From contig NZ_SJEE01000039.1 in NCBI RefSeq assembly GCF_006937785.1, positions 1 to 50,406 of the forward strand: a stretch of 50,406 nucleotides of DNA, written 5' to 3'. The notes under the pieces are model-generated. The model had not been told where the DNA came from. It saw only the letters and a program-made list of their open reading frames with translations, and did no database searches. Positions within the stretch are counted from its first letter, which is position 1; the number at the start of each line of letters is the position of its first letter. This document shows, piece by piece, positions 42,278 through 50,406 of the stretch. The translations under genes and the position numbers were made by a program. The stretch is from Pseudanabaena sp. UWO311. GTDB taxonomy: Bacteria > Cyanobacteriota > Cyanobacteriia > Pseudanabaenales > Pseudanabaenaceae.

Positions 42278-42544
42278 ATGACACTTAAAGAATTACTATT
42301 ACAAGAAATTAATAGCACACCAAACGAACAGATAGAAGACCTATTTGGCTTTGTCAAATCCCTCAAATCGCCGACAAAAATGCCATTAGCAACATACCGC
42401 GAACTTTTAGAACGGATTGATTATCTAGAAGCGATAGTAGGAATTCGCAAAGGGCTAGACGAATTTGACCAAGGGAAGGGAATTCCTGCCGAACAAGCAT
42501 TGGCAAGTTTACAGCAAAAACTAAGCATTCCCCCTCGTCCATGA
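42278..42544 (+). CDS. Antitoxin of a RelE/ParE-type pair
   Basis: 88 residues: MTLKELLLQEINSTPNEQIE then DLFGFVKSLKSPTKMPLAT, with a YRELLERIDYLEAIVGIRKG helical middle and a tail with EQALASLQQKLSIPPRP. It resembles the small helical antitoxins paired with ParE-like toxins. The ATG of the toxin overlaps its stop by four bases, so the two are coupled. This pair is the only apparently intact module in the 40-43 kb region. Confidence 0.75.
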   Translation: MTLKELLLQEINSTPNEQIEDLFGFVKSLKSPTKMPLATYRELLERIDYLEAIVGIRKGLDEFDQGKGIPAEQALASLQQKLSIPPRP

Positions 42545-42858
42545 GTTGCCAAATCCTCATTCAACCTACTGCTTTTCAAGAAATTGAAACATCCTATCGC
42601 TGGATGTGCGACAACCTAAGCGCTGATATAGCCAACAATTGGTATTACGAACTTCAAGACGCGATCACTTCACTACAAACATTCCCAAAGCGATGTCCTA
42701 TCGCACCAGAAGCCTCAATAGTTGGTCGTGAAATTCGTCAGCTTTTGATTGGTAAACGAAAGAAGTATCGAGTTTTGTTTGTCGTTGAGAAAGAAGTTAT
42801 AGCAATTATTCATGTTCGCCATAGCCACCAATCCTATGTAGGTGAGAGTTTTGAATGA
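42541..42858 (+). CDS. RelE/ParE-family toxin
   Basis: 105 residues with the RelE/ParE fold pattern: IQPTAFQEIETSYRWMCDNL, an F(P)xRCPIAPE turn, then VGREIRQLLIGKRKKYRVLF and a final IAIIHVRHSHQSYVG, where the terminal VRH motif is typical of the ParE group. ParE toxins poison gyrase and RelE relatives cut mRNA; the target here is unknown. It appears intact with its antitoxin immediately upstream. Confidence 0.8.
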   Translation: MSCQILIQPTAFQEIETSYRWMCDNLSADIANNWYYELQDAITSLQTFPKRCPIAPEASIVGREIRQLLIGKRKKYRVLFVVEKEVIAIIHVRHSHQSYVGESFE

Positions 42859-42869
42859 TAGTTATTGTT

Positions 42870-43045
42870 GAAGGCGATCGTTGTTTGATTTTTGAGATGA
42901 TTTGAGATCGCTGGTTTGTGGAATGAGAGGGCGATCGCTTTGAACATTTAGCGTATCTGAGAAAATAGGTGATCGCTGTTTGATTGGAGGTGAGTTGCGA
43001 TCTTCGTTTTAACAGAAAGATTGGGACGATCTCTGTTTGATTTGA
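42870..43045 (+). repeat. HIP1-containing repeat, third block
   Basis: Another unit starts near 42880 with GTTGTTTGATTTTTGAGATG, continues GATCGCTGGTTTGTGGAATGAG, HIP1 and CATTTAGCGTATCTGAGAAAATAGGTGATCGC, then a partial repeat start and a third degraded start at 43030. The remainder of 42859-43201 shows no convincing gene. Confidence 0.8.
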
Positions 43046-43201
43046 AAAGTTTAATATTAATCAACCTAGCAAGGTTTTTGAGATTTGGGATAAAGAGTTT
43101 TTTGGGGATCAAAAGGCTGGAATCAGTAAATATGATTATGTACCTTGCCCTACTATTAGGCTTAATATTAAAAACACACTTTAAAATTTTTATCCAATCT
43201 T

Positions 43202-43582
43202 GTGAATTACTACTTTCCTACTGATCCTCCATATTTTTTGTTTGCTATTTCCCTCGTTGCTGGACTCGCCTGTGGGCGATCGTTTGAAGTAACTTTGCGC
43301 AATCTTGTTAATGCTTGGTCAAGCAGTAAGTCTTCTCGCACTATGCTAGAACTAAAAAGTGCCAGCATCAAAGTCCCCTATCTCGGCATGACAATCAGCA
43401 TTGCAGTCTTCATGTCAACAGGATTAGAGGTATTTGGTTTCCCGACTCTATTTGGCTATATCGTCGCGATTCCGGTCACCATCGGTATAGCGCTCCTTGT
43501 TTGGCGGCAACTAGGGCAAATGTTGGTTGAACTAGAACGGGGTGGCTCCGCAGCATTAGATCTTGATTCATTTGAAGGTTGA
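43202..43582 (+). CDS. Unknown small membrane protein
   Basis: 126 residues starting at GTG. It has a hydrophobic N-terminal segment FLFAISLVAGLACG and two later membrane segments, MTISIAVFMSTGLEVFGF and GYIVAIPVTIGIALLVW, and ends with an acidic tail. I do not recognise a family name. It may be in an operon of its own, ending at the hairpin after 43590. Confidence 0.65.
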   Translation: MNYYFPTDPPYFLFAISLVAGLACGRSFEVTLRNLVNAWSSSKSSRTMLELKSASIKVPYLGMTISIAVFMSTGLEVFGFPTLFGYIVAIPVTIGIALLVWRQLGQMLVELERGGSAALDLDSFEG

Positions 43583-43589
43583 TTTACAT

Positions 43590-43630
43590 AAATCCCTAAA
43601 AACCCAGCTAAGCAAGGCTTTTAGGGATTT
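43590..43630 (+). terminator. Hairpin terminator after the small membrane protein gene
   Basis: AAATCCCTAAAA pairs with TTTTAGGGATTT around a 17-base loop, starting eight bases after the stop and followed by a T-rich stretch. Confidence 0.7.
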
Positions 43631-43675
43631 GTTTGTGCAATAACTAATGGGCTTTTGCCAAGGCTAATCAATTAA

Positions 43676-44059
43676 ATGGACGCTAAAGAATTTTTGCAAA
43701 AATATCGAACGGGGCAAAAAGTATTTTCTAACGTTGTTCTCGTGGGAGTAGATTTACAAGCGATCGATCTTCACAAGATTGACTTTAGCCATGCCCTTAT
43801 GAGCAAAGCTAACTTGGCTAGCGCAAAACTTTGTCGAGCTAATCTCACTGGCGCAGATCTGAGCTATGCCAATTTGACTAATGCTGATCTACATCGGGCA
43901 AATTTGCGCCATACGAATTTCAAGGGGGCTGATTTACGCAAAGCTGATTTACGTGGGGCAGATTTACGTGGGGCAAATTTAAGTTGGGCTAATTTACAGG
44001 AGGCACTTTTTGAGGGTGCTCAAATGGGAAATGCCAATTTATACAACGCGAAAACATAG
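43676..44059 (+). CDS. Small pentapeptide-repeat protein
   Basis: 127 residues. After a 30-residue N-terminal segment there are about 14 pentapeptide repeats (ANLTGADLSYANLTNADLHR and similar), forming a short right-handed beta helix. No other domain. It is a second, smaller member beside the large one at 3691-4749 but the N-terminus is different. It ends before two hairpins and a convergent PmbA-like gene. Confidence 0.85.
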   Translation: MDAKEFLQKYRTGQKVFSNVVLVGVDLQAIDLHKIDFSHALMSKANLASAKLCRANLTGADLSYANLTNADLHRANLRHTNFKGADLRKADLRGADLRGANLSWANLQEALFEGAQMGNANLYNAKT

Positions 44060-44064
44060 AAAAG

Positions 44065-44079
44065 GGACGCAAAGCGTCA
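44065..44079. repeat. Minor hairpin GACGC-AAA-GCGTC
   Basis: A five-base-pair stem with AAA loop directly after the pentapeptide gene, next to the longer hairpin at 44080. It resembles the core alone of the shared family without outer arms. Confidence 0.6.
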
Positions 44080-44121
44080 AAAAGTGTGAGTCAGCGCGAA
44101 GCACCGACTCACACTTTTTGG
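44080..44121 (-). terminator. Hairpin terminator after the PmbA-like gene
   Basis: AAAAAGTGTGAGTC and complement surround AGCGC-GAA-GCACC. Both core irregularities (A-C and C-A on plus) become G-U pairs on the minus strand, the direction of the gene ending at 44125. Confidence 0.8.
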
Positions 44122-44124
44122 TTT

Positions 44125-45489
44125 TTAAGCTTCGCCTGTAATTGATAGCCCCTCTACCCAAATCTGTGGCGCTACACCTGAAGGTGTAATTTTTACTTCT
44201 GGTTCGATATAAACGATCGCCTTTAGCAGTTCTAAAATATCACCTGCTACAGTTGCCGATTCGACACTGATGCGATCGCCTTTATTGACTAGCCAGCCAT
44301 CGAATGGCAAGGAGAATGAACCTTGAGATGCTTGCACACCTGCATGAAGCGCTTGTAAATCGTCGATTAAAATTACGTTCTCAGCAGTTGCCAAATCATA
44401 AACTGTCTGATTGGATGCATTCGCCTCGCTACTACGTTCAATATGGAAAAAATTAGGACTAACGGAAACCTTTGCGCCAACGCTACCATTACCTGTGGGC
44501 TTGGCATTTAAGCGTTTCGCTGTCACAGAACTGTGCAAGAAGTTAGTTAACACTCCATTCATAATTAAAGGAGTGCGACGAGTAGGAGTTCCTTCACCAT
44601 CAAATGTTGATGCTCCCACATTCCCGATATGCAGCTCATCATCGCTTACATTTAGAAGGGGTGAAGCAATTTGTGTGCCAATGGATTCTGGATTGGAGAG
44701 ACTATTTTTGTCAAGAATGCTCTGAGCATTGAAGAGACTTGAGAAAGCACTAACTAAGCTCAAAAATGCTTCAGGAGAGAATACAACTAAATATTTACCA
44801 GATTTGATTTTGTCGTAATTCAAGTGGCTAATCGTTTTTTCTGCTGTTTCCTCAACGCAACCCTTGACATCTAGATTTTCAAAACTACGGCTTACGCGAT
44901 ATGCACCGCCGCTGCGAGGTTTTCTACCTTCTTCTTCAGTTTTGGTATAGAGATAAATAGAACTAAGTGAACTACTCTCATTTCGCATTGCGCCAGCGCT
45001 GTTCAAATAGAAGCGACTGATATCACGCTGAGATAAGCCGTTGTAGGGAACACCTGCGATCGCAGTATGTTTTGCCAATAATTCCTTTTCGGCAACCAAA
45101 AGGGTTTCGACTAGTTTTTCGATCGCTGTTTGTGGTGAAGTTTGTGATGCGCGGGGAGGGATATCTGTGATCGCTTCGGGACTAAAATCAGGGATATTTT
45201 CTTTAGCGCCAAAGAAACTTGCTTCGTGGGCACTTTGGAGAGCAAGTTCTAGTCCGATGCGATCGATATTGGTGGTAGAGGTAACGCCCACAGTGCCGTG
45301 ATCGTTCCAAACTCGCACGGTGATGCTAGCGCGGTTGGAGGCTGACACCTGTTTGGGTGCGCCGCTATCGACTTCGGCGCTGGTTTCATCGACGATCGCG
45401 CCATAAATATCAAATTTGTTAATCTTTAGCTTGTTTGCTGTCTCTTTAGCATCTGAGACTAACTGTTCTACACTGAGCGCTGATGACAT
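44125..45489 (-). CDS. TldD/PmbA-family protein (PmbA/TldE type)
   Basis: Member of the modulator-of-gyrase family, in which TldD and TldE/PmbA form a heterodimeric metalloprotease. This protein lacks the HExxxH zinc motif of TldD, as PmbA/TldE subunits do, and has characteristic segments SITVRVWNDHGTVGVTSTTN, GVPYNGLSQRDISRFYLNSA, GEGTPTRRTPLIMNGVL and a terminal GVQASQGSFSLPFDGWLVN. The partner gene is not in the window. It has a convergent hairpin terminator with the pentapeptide gene. Confidence 0.88.
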   Translation of the reverse strand: MSSALSVEQLVSDAKETANKLKINKFDIYGAIVDETSAEVDSGAPKQVSASNRASITVRVWNDHGTVGVTSTTNIDRIGLELALQSAHEASFFGAKENIPDFSPEAITDIPPRASQTSPQTAIEKLVETLLVAEKELLAKHTAIAGVPYNGLSQRDISRFYLNSAGAMRNESSSLSSIYLYTKTEEEGRKPRSGGAYRVSRSFENLDVKGCVEETAEKTISHLNYDKIKSGKYLVVFSPEAFLSLVSAFSSLFNAQSILDKNSLSNPESIGTQIASPLLNVSDDELHIGNVGASTFDGEGTPTRRTPLIMNGVLTNFLHSSVTAKRLNAKPTGNGSVGAKVSVSPNFFHIERSSEANASNQTVYDLATAENVILIDDLQALHAGVQASQGSFSLPFDGWLVNKGDRISVESATVAGDILELLKAIVYIEPEVKITPSGVAPQIWVEGLSITGEA

Positions 45490-45561
45490 AAACCTTTTAA
45501 TCTTTTTTCTTTTTTAGTTGATTGTTACATTCTAGCAACTATAGCTATAGGCACTTATCCC

Positions 45562-45594
45562 AAAGCACAAAATGGCAAAGCCATTTTGTGCTTT
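45562..45594 (-). terminator. Hairpin with AATGGC-AAA-GCCATT core
   Basis: AAAGCACAAAATGGC and exact complement, adjacent to a second hairpin at 45599-45627, both between the start of the PmbA-like gene and the end of the CHAT gene on the same strand. Confidence 0.75.
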
Positions 45595-45598
45595 TTAA

Positions 45599-45627
45599 TG
45601 ATAGGCGGCGCAAAGCGCCGCCTATTT
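45599..45627 (-). terminator. Hairpin with GGCGGCGC-AAA-GCGCCGCC core
   Basis: A perfect stem AATAGGCGGCGC / complement immediately after the minus-strand CHAT-TPR gene; it carries the full consensus core of the hairpin family. Confidence 0.8.
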
Positions 45628-45632
45628 TCTTT

Positions 45633-48110
45633 TTATAGCCCATTGCCGATCAGAAAGAATGCAGACCAAAAATAAGGATGATCAAATGGTTCGCCGCCTC
45701 GGATTAATGATATTTGGGCTAAACGTAATGACTCCGTAGGGGAAACACCCTTCTTAAGATTGGCATAAAAGGCATCCATCAGCTTCTGCGTTCCGCCATC
45801 ACTAACTGTCCATAGTGACGCAATCACTGCCCTCGCCCCGACATGCTGAAATTGATAGCCTAAGCCAAGTACTTCTGTCCCATCGCCATACTTACCGCCG
45901 ATTCCTGTTTCGCAAGCACTCAAAACTACCAAGTCCACACCCTTGAGTACCCAAGTATCAATCTCTTTCAATGTCAAGCGATCGCTATCGCCAAAGATCA
46001 GAAAAGACTCATCTGGAGTACCTGTATTAAATGACCCATGAGTTGCTAAGTGAATGATGGTATGAGAATCAGTTCCTGTCTTAGTTGTAGGTTTTGTAAA
46101 GTTAGAGTCAACTAGCTCCGTCACAGATGGGAATATTTTGGCAATGTTTTTAACTTCTTGTTTGGTGGCTGGAATAGCACCAAAGGAAATAGGTTTACCC
46201 AGCACAGTGACACTATGGGCGATTGTTGAAGCACCCGCTAGAACTTTAGGCTGATTGACTCCACGGCGATTAAAATTTGTCAGTGAACTTGCCGTAATGT
46301 TATTGATGCTATATTTCTCAACTAGAAACTGCTTGCCATCATAGAGTGTTGCGATGGGGATATATCGCAATCGACTATCAGGGGCATAAATGATTGTCTG
46401 CACATTTGCTTGTTGCAATTCAGCTGCGATCGGTTCAATTAGCCATTTATAAAACTGTTGGGAAGAATCTTTGAAATCGAAATTACTACTATCTATTAAA
46501 TTTGCCCGAAATTTCTCAACAGCAGCACTGAGATCTCTTTGTCTAACCTGAACTGTGCGATGTATTGGTGGAGCCGAAGGCGTGACTAATACAATCTCCA
46601 GACGGCTTTCAAGCACAAGTGGATAGATAATTGCTGCATTTAACTGCTTGAGTTCTTTTTGCAAACCAACTATAGCCTTAAGATCAACATTTTGCTGCTG
46701 GATGTCTTTATTCAACTCAGTTGTTAGCTTTTGGACTTCCGCACTATTCAAAAAAGCACTGAATTGACGATTAGCTTCTTTCTCTTGATTGACTAAAGTA
46801 GTTAATCGTTCCTTTTGTGGAAGAGTCAGCTTTCCTTGGCTTTCCAGTACTTGCAAATCTGAAAGTTCGATATTCAGAGCCATCATTTGCCTCTCTACAG
46901 GCTGATACTCTACTCCCTTGGCGGTTTGTTCATTACCACGCACATTTTTGAGGTAGTCATCCATTTCTTGCACTTTTAATAGATCAAGTACCTGCTGCGC
47001 TTCGATTACTCGATCCTGTTGCAAAAGCAGATCCGCAAGGCGACGGTATACTGGTGCGATCGTGTCGGCATAGAGTTTTTGCTCTTGCCGCGCTAGAGAG
47101 TTAAGATCCTTGCGAATCTCTTCATAAATATTGACCGATTGCTTGAGATAGGCGATCGCTAAAATATTTTGCTTCCGTTCTTTGAGGAGCGTACCAATGT
47201 GTTGATAGAGTTTTGCCTCACCAGCGCGATCGCCTGTTTGGCGACTAATAGCTAGAGCCTGTTGGTAATAACCTAAAGCTACGTCAAATTGCCCTTGACT
47301 AATGTAGAGAAGCCCGATATTTCCGAGGGTGACACTTTCATTGACGCGATCGGCAAGCTTCTGACTAATTTCTAGGGATTGTTGATAGCTTTTGAATGCC
47401 TCAGCATTAAGCCCACGCTCATTCAGAAGAAATCCAATGTTGTTGTGGATAACAGCCTCGCCTGCGGGATTTTTGCCCGATTCCTTGGTCAGTGCTAAAG
47501 CCTGTCGATAGTAGTCTAGAGAGCTAGCGTATTCCTTGTTGTTGCGATAGACCAGTCCTAGGTTATTGATTGTTCTGGCAATACCAAAGCGATCGCCAAG
47601 TTTCTGTTGAATCTTGAGAGCTTCTTGATAGAGTTTGATCGCTCGATCAAATTGCCCTAAATTGCGATAGACAATGCCCATATTGTTGAGAATGCCACTC
47701 TCGCCCAATGCATCTTTGCTTTCCTTGCTAATTTTTAGGGCGCGTTCATAGGACTCGATCGCCCTCACAAACTGTCCCAGTTCATTGTAGACAGAAGCAA
47801 TACTATTCAGGGCTTGGGCTTGTCCATCGCGATCGTTTTGTTCTTGGTTAATCTTCAATGATCGTTGAAAAGCTTGTAACGCGGAGTTGAGTTCTCCTTT
47901 CTTCTGGAGATCATTTCCATTCTTTTGAAAAATGTCAGCATCTGATGACTTTGCCTTTACATTATTTTCTGAACTGTCTTGTAAGCCAATTTGCGCAGTT
48001 GCCGCTGATATGAAGCTCGGAGTGGAACAAGTTCCAGTATAAATACCAATAGCAATGGGGAGGAAACCGAGAGATGAGCAGAAACCTTTGTGTAAAGCCT
48101 TAAAGATCAT
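45633..48110 (-). CDS. TPR-CHAT protease-like protein
   Basis: Begins with a signal-like hydrophobic stretch GFLPIAIGIYTGTC, then about six to eight TPR units (ALNSIASVYNELGQFVRAIE and similar, about 75-330), a helical linker with coiled coil (about 360-520) and a C-terminal CHAT domain. The caspase-like dyad is His in IIHLATHGSF (about 691) and Cys in VVLSACETGIG (about 732). CHAT proteases are separase/caspase relatives, often triggered by partners in cyanobacteria, where TPR-CHAT proteins are common. No partner gene is adjacent. It is predicted active because both residues exist. Confidence 0.9.
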   Translation of the reverse strand: MIFKALHKGFCSSLGFLPIAIGIYTGTCSTPSFISAATAQIGLQDSSENNVKAKSSDADIFQKNGNDLQKKGELNSALQAFQRSLKINQEQNDRDGQAQALNSIASVYNELGQFVRAIESYERALKISKESKDALGESGILNNMGIVYRNLGQFDRAIKLYQEALKIQQKLGDRFGIARTINNLGLVYRNNKEYASSLDYYRQALALTKESGKNPAGEAVIHNNIGFLLNERGLNAEAFKSYQQSLEISQKLADRVNESVTLGNIGLLYISQGQFDVALGYYQQALAISRQTGDRAGEAKLYQHIGTLLKERKQNILAIAYLKQSVNIYEEIRKDLNSLARQEQKLYADTIAPVYRRLADLLLQQDRVIEAQQVLDLLKVQEMDDYLKNVRGNEQTAKGVEYQPVERQMMALNIELSDLQVLESQGKLTLPQKERLTTLVNQEKEANRQFSAFLNSAEVQKLTTELNKDIQQQNVDLKAIVGLQKELKQLNAAIIYPLVLESRLEIVLVTPSAPPIHRTVQVRQRDLSAAVEKFRANLIDSSNFDFKDSSQQFYKWLIEPIAAELQQANVQTIIYAPDSRLRYIPIATLYDGKQFLVEKYSINNITASSLTNFNRRGVNQPKVLAGASTIAHSVTVLGKPISFGAIPATKQEVKNIAKIFPSVTELVDSNFTKPTTKTGTDSHTIIHLATHGSFNTGTPDESFLIFGDSDRLTLKEIDTWVLKGVDLVVLSACETGIGGKYGDGTEVLGLGYQFQHVGARAVIASLWTVSDGGTQKLMDAFYANLKKGVSPTESLRLAQISLIRGGEPFDHPYFWSAFFLIGNGL

Positions 48111-48198
48111 ATTGCTGTATTTATGCGCAGGTTACTCAATAATGTAGTACATTTATATGAAATTGAGAATTGTTTACAATTTGATAAGTTTTAGCTCT

Positions 48199-48275
48199 CG
48201 TAGGGTGTGTTAGCGTCAGTGTAACGCACTCAATAAACGCAGTTGGTGCGTTACGCTATCGCTAACACACCCTAC
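48199..48275. repeat. Palindromic repeat of the GTAGGGTGTGTTAGCG type
   Basis: GTAGGGTGTGTTAGCG and its complement bound an imperfect stem with AACGCAC and GTGCGTT inner segments. The phrase is, to my knowledge, a widespread small MITE-like repeat of cyanobacteria. It lies in the divergent gap between the CHAT gene and the M48 peptidase gene. Confidence 0.75.
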
Positions 48276-48355
48276 AGTTGATGGTTCTCCGACAGGCTGC
48301 TAGCTACTTACTTATTTGTAAAACTCTGTAATTTAATAAGTTTAAGGATTTTATT

Positions 48356-50185
48356 GTGTCAATATTCTCCATCTATCGCCGAGTAATCTTGAGATGGATG
48401 TCACTATTCTGTGTTGGTTTAGTGCTCTCATTTCTCTTTGTTGGTCAAGCTGAAACTCAAAATCAAAGCAATTGCATCAAAATCCCCGAAATCTCTCAGG
48501 GCAATGCTGAAGCGATCGAAAGAAATAGACGGATTGCTGTGCTAATTCAGGCTGATCGATTGATTCAGAGCAACAATCTCGCTGAAGCAATCAAATTACA
48601 ACAATCTGTGAAAAAGCCTCTTCCGAATGTGGCTGCGCCCAATCCACCTACAAGAAATGTGGAGAATTTGGCGAGTGGTGCTAAGGTGTATTGGCAAAAT
48701 GCTGAAGAAGGACTAGAGAATGGACTGCCAACCAAAGCATTAATTTCTCTAGAGAAGCTATCTGACAATTATCCTGAATTTATTCCTGGGCATATTAAGT
48801 TTGCGGAAGCCGCTATTCGCTGGAATCAGCCAGAAAAAGCAATCCCAACCTTAGATCGAGCCTATGGCATTTATCCAGACCGTGTGGATTTATTAGAGCC
48901 ATTATTAAAACTACTCATCTCCAAAAAAATGGAGGTAGAAGCTTCCATTGCTGCTCGTCAGTTTGCGCTTAACTATCCAGAACATCCTGACGCTCCTAAA
49001 TATAAGAAGCTAGCTGATGATTACATGAATCAGTTCATCAATGACTTCAAAAATGAGTCATTTGTCACAGCACTAATTTCTGGCGATCGCAAAATTATGG
49101 AGCAGATTTTTAAAGGAGAGTCAGGATTTGGTGAAGAAAGTGCCAAAGAGATTAAAGAGAATGCAGTATTGGTCACCGATCCCAAGCTGACAGAGTACAT
49201 TAATAATCTTGGGCAGAAGCTGGCTAAGCTATCAGGTCGAGATGACTTTAAGTATGAATTCACTGTCTTACAGGATAATTCTCTAAATGCTTTTGCCTTG
49301 CCAGGTGGCAAGATTTTCATCAATACAGGTGCGATCGCTGACATGGAATCGGAAGCAGAACTTGCGGGTATTCTCAGTCATGAAATTGCTCACGCTGTCT
49401 TTTCGCATTCCTATCAAAAAATTGTCACCGAAACCAAAGCTAGAGCTTTAAGAAAAGTTGGGTTGATCAATACATTTTTTGAGTATCTCAAACCAGAACT
49501 CGCATTTGGGCGATCGCTGGAACAACAAGCCGATTTCTTAGGCACTCGCATTCTCTCCTCGGCTGGCTATTCTGCTGATGGACTATATCGTGTGTTTGAT
49601 CGCTGGCGTAATTATGAGAAAAACAAACAAACAGGTTGGCTAGATAGCCATCCAGCTTCTTCGGAGCGAGCGAGATATTTGCAGGCAGTTGTTCAAAATC
49701 GCAACTACAATCGCTACTCATTGGAGAACATCGAAGCTCTAATTACGGCGCGTGGAGCATTTTGTAAGGCTGAGGTAAAAGATCAACCTACAGAGACTCC
49801 AACTACTACAAAGCCCAGTAACAAGCCAACTCTAGGCAAAGTGTCTGTGACTGCTGGGCAAACCAACGACAATGTGAGCATTAACATTGATGGCGGTAAG
49901 GTTGAGTCGAGCGGGAGATACATACTGAATGTAGAAATCGTCAACAAGAGTGGTCAGTCCTTTGGATTTGTACCTATATTTGCGAAAACAACTAATGCTG
50001 AAGGAAAGACGGTCTCGTCACAGTTCATCAGTGCGTCTGGCAAAAATGTTGTGAATGCAGGAGAAACGGCTAAAGGCACTCTTTCTGTGTTCCAACAACC
50101 TTGGCGAGATACTGGCGATCAAGGGCTAGTCTGGCAAGTAACAGAAAGTACTGGCGGCGGTCGAGTATTTCGGATTCCATTCTAA
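48356..50185 (+). CDS. M48-family metallopeptidase with TPR-like N-terminal region
   Basis: A signal or membrane segment (about 10-31), a TPR-like helical region (about 100-220), then an M48 peptidase core with HEIAH (zinc motif HExxH, 342-346) and the third-ligand region EQQADFLG (389-396). A C-terminal segment after residue 470 has PTETPTTTKPSNKPT linker and a beta-rich domain (SVTAGQTNDNVSINIDGGKV). Such BepA/YfgC-like proteases handle outer-membrane or secreted proteins. GTG start with AAGGA seven bases upstream. Confidence 0.9.
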   Translation: MSIFSIYRRVILRWMSLFCVGLVLSFLFVGQAETQNQSNCIKIPEISQGNAEAIERNRRIAVLIQADRLIQSNNLAEAIKLQQSVKKPLPNVAAPNPPTRNVENLASGAKVYWQNAEEGLENGLPTKALISLEKLSDNYPEFIPGHIKFAEAAIRWNQPEKAIPTLDRAYGIYPDRVDLLEPLLKLLISKKMEVEASIAARQFALNYPEHPDAPKYKKLADDYMNQFINDFKNESFVTALISGDRKIMEQIFKGESGFGEESAKEIKENAVLVTDPKLTEYINNLGQKLAKLSGRDDFKYEFTVLQDNSLNAFALPGGKIFINTGAIADMESEAELAGILSHEIAHAVFSHSYQKIVTETKARALRKVGLINTFFEYLKPELAFGRSLEQQADFLGTRILSSAGYSADGLYRVFDRWRNYEKNKQTGWLDSHPASSERARYLQAVVQNRNYNRYSLENIEALITARGAFCKAEVKDQPTETPTTTKPSNKPTLGKVSVTAGQTNDNVSINIDGGKVESSGRYILNVEIVNKSGQSFGFVPIFAKTTNAEGKTVSSQFISASGKNVVNAGETAKGTLSVFQQPWRDTGDQGLVWQVTESTGGGRVFRIPF

Positions 50186-50192
50186 TTTGCTT

Positions 50193-50222
50193 TAAAAAAG
50201 CCTTGCAACGCAAGGCTTTTTT
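50193..50222 (+). terminator. Strong terminator after the M48 gene
   Basis: AAAAAAGCCTTGC and GCAAGGCTTTTTT form a stem with a short AAC loop, starting a few bases after the stop and ending in a long T-run. Confidence 0.9.
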
Positions 50223-50348
50223 TAATTATTTATATGGTCGCTTTGATACTTGCGATCGCCTTGAGGAGATGGATGTTAATTACAGCAAATTCCGATCAAA
50301 CACGCCACAAGTCTAGTAATCTAAAGCATCACTAAAGTTAAACAAAAT

Positions 50349-50406
50349 ATGTCAGCATATTCGCTTGATTTACGGCACAAGATATTAAATGCATGGCAAA
50401 ATAAAG
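50349..50406 (+). CDS. Start of an IS630-type transposase (cut by window end)
   Basis: The frame reads MSAYSLDLRHKILNAWQNK and runs off the window. M(P/S)AYSxDLR.KI is the usual N-terminus of the IS630-family helix-turn-helix. Together with the C-terminal fragment at the left edge it shows this element type on both sides of the window. Confidence 0.75.
   Translation, partial: MSAYSLDLRHKILNAWQNK

Noticed and set aside
41101-43045. CRISPR array formed by the HIP1-containing repeats
   Set aside because: Units are 93-95 bp long, adjoin without unique spacers, vary from copy to copy, are interrupted by genes, and no cas gene is near.
43021-43224. A 67-codon frame after the last HIP1 repeat
   Set aside because: It starts in the repeat, has no ribosome-binding site or family similarity, and overlaps the start of the next gene.

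Overview
The window looks like chromosomal DNA of a cyanobacterium, probably a thin filamentous or Pseudanabaena-like one (genus is inference). The octamer GCGATCGC (HIP1) is very frequent. The gene set is cyanobacterial: an MPBQ/MSBQ methyltransferase that closely resembles Synechocystis Sll0418, ferredoxin-type sulfite reductase, a fused ModBC, an MGS-like/diacylglycerol-kinase fusion, pentapeptide-repeat proteins, a CHAT-TPR protein and a GrpE-like regulator. No rRNA, tRNA or CRISPR array was seen.

Layout. 1-3.7 kb: tail of an IS630-type transposase, a leucine-rich-repeat exported protein, a scramblase-like protein, biotin-protein ligase and an M23 peptidase. 3.7-12.1 kb, mostly minus strand: pentapeptide protein, CTP synthase, a probable lipid/quinone operon (acyl desaturase, MPBQ/MSBQ methyltransferase, macro-domain protein), a small unknown gene behind a cobalamin riboswitch, and an Orn/Lys/Arg decarboxylase. 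12.2-18 kb: sulfite reductase with an unusual C-terminal tail and two ammonium transporters, one with a good NtcA-type site. 18.4-27.3 kb: housekeeping and unknown genes (Ctp protease, response regulator, T4 Rnl1-like RNA ligase, ScpA, LapA-like, fructosamine-kinase-like, HTH-GrpE-like fusion).

27.3-32.9 kb is a defence island: a BrnT/BrnA-like toxin-antitoxin pair, a HIP1-rich spacer, then three tightly packed genes that read as an ABC three-component (ABC-3C) conflict system (Mrr-like nuclease effector with ABC-3C C-terminal domain, winged-helix-like middle component, Rad50-like ATPase with a CxxC hook), followed by a DUF1016/YhcG-type PD-(D/E)XK nuclease. 33-39.9 kb: molybdate transport (modA, modBC), an IS630 remnant, the MGS-DAGK fusion and a Ser/Thr kinase with three copies of an unnamed C-terminal domain. 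40-43 kb is a graveyard of toxin-antitoxin modules with premature stops and a frameshift, separated by copies of a 93-95 bp HIP1-containing repeat. 43.2-50.4 kb: small membrane protein, second pentapeptide protein, PmbA/TldE-type protein, CHAT-TPR protein, M48 peptidase with TPR region, and the start of another IS630 transposase.

Cutting across all regions are many long hairpins at gene boundaries with a shared G/C core, a 65-bp palindromic element in two copies, a 205-bp MITE with target duplication, and a heptamer-repeat element carried in frame inside two unrelated proteins. These shared repeats, together with the ABC-3C locus and the riboswitch-controlled unknown gene, are the most interesting content.
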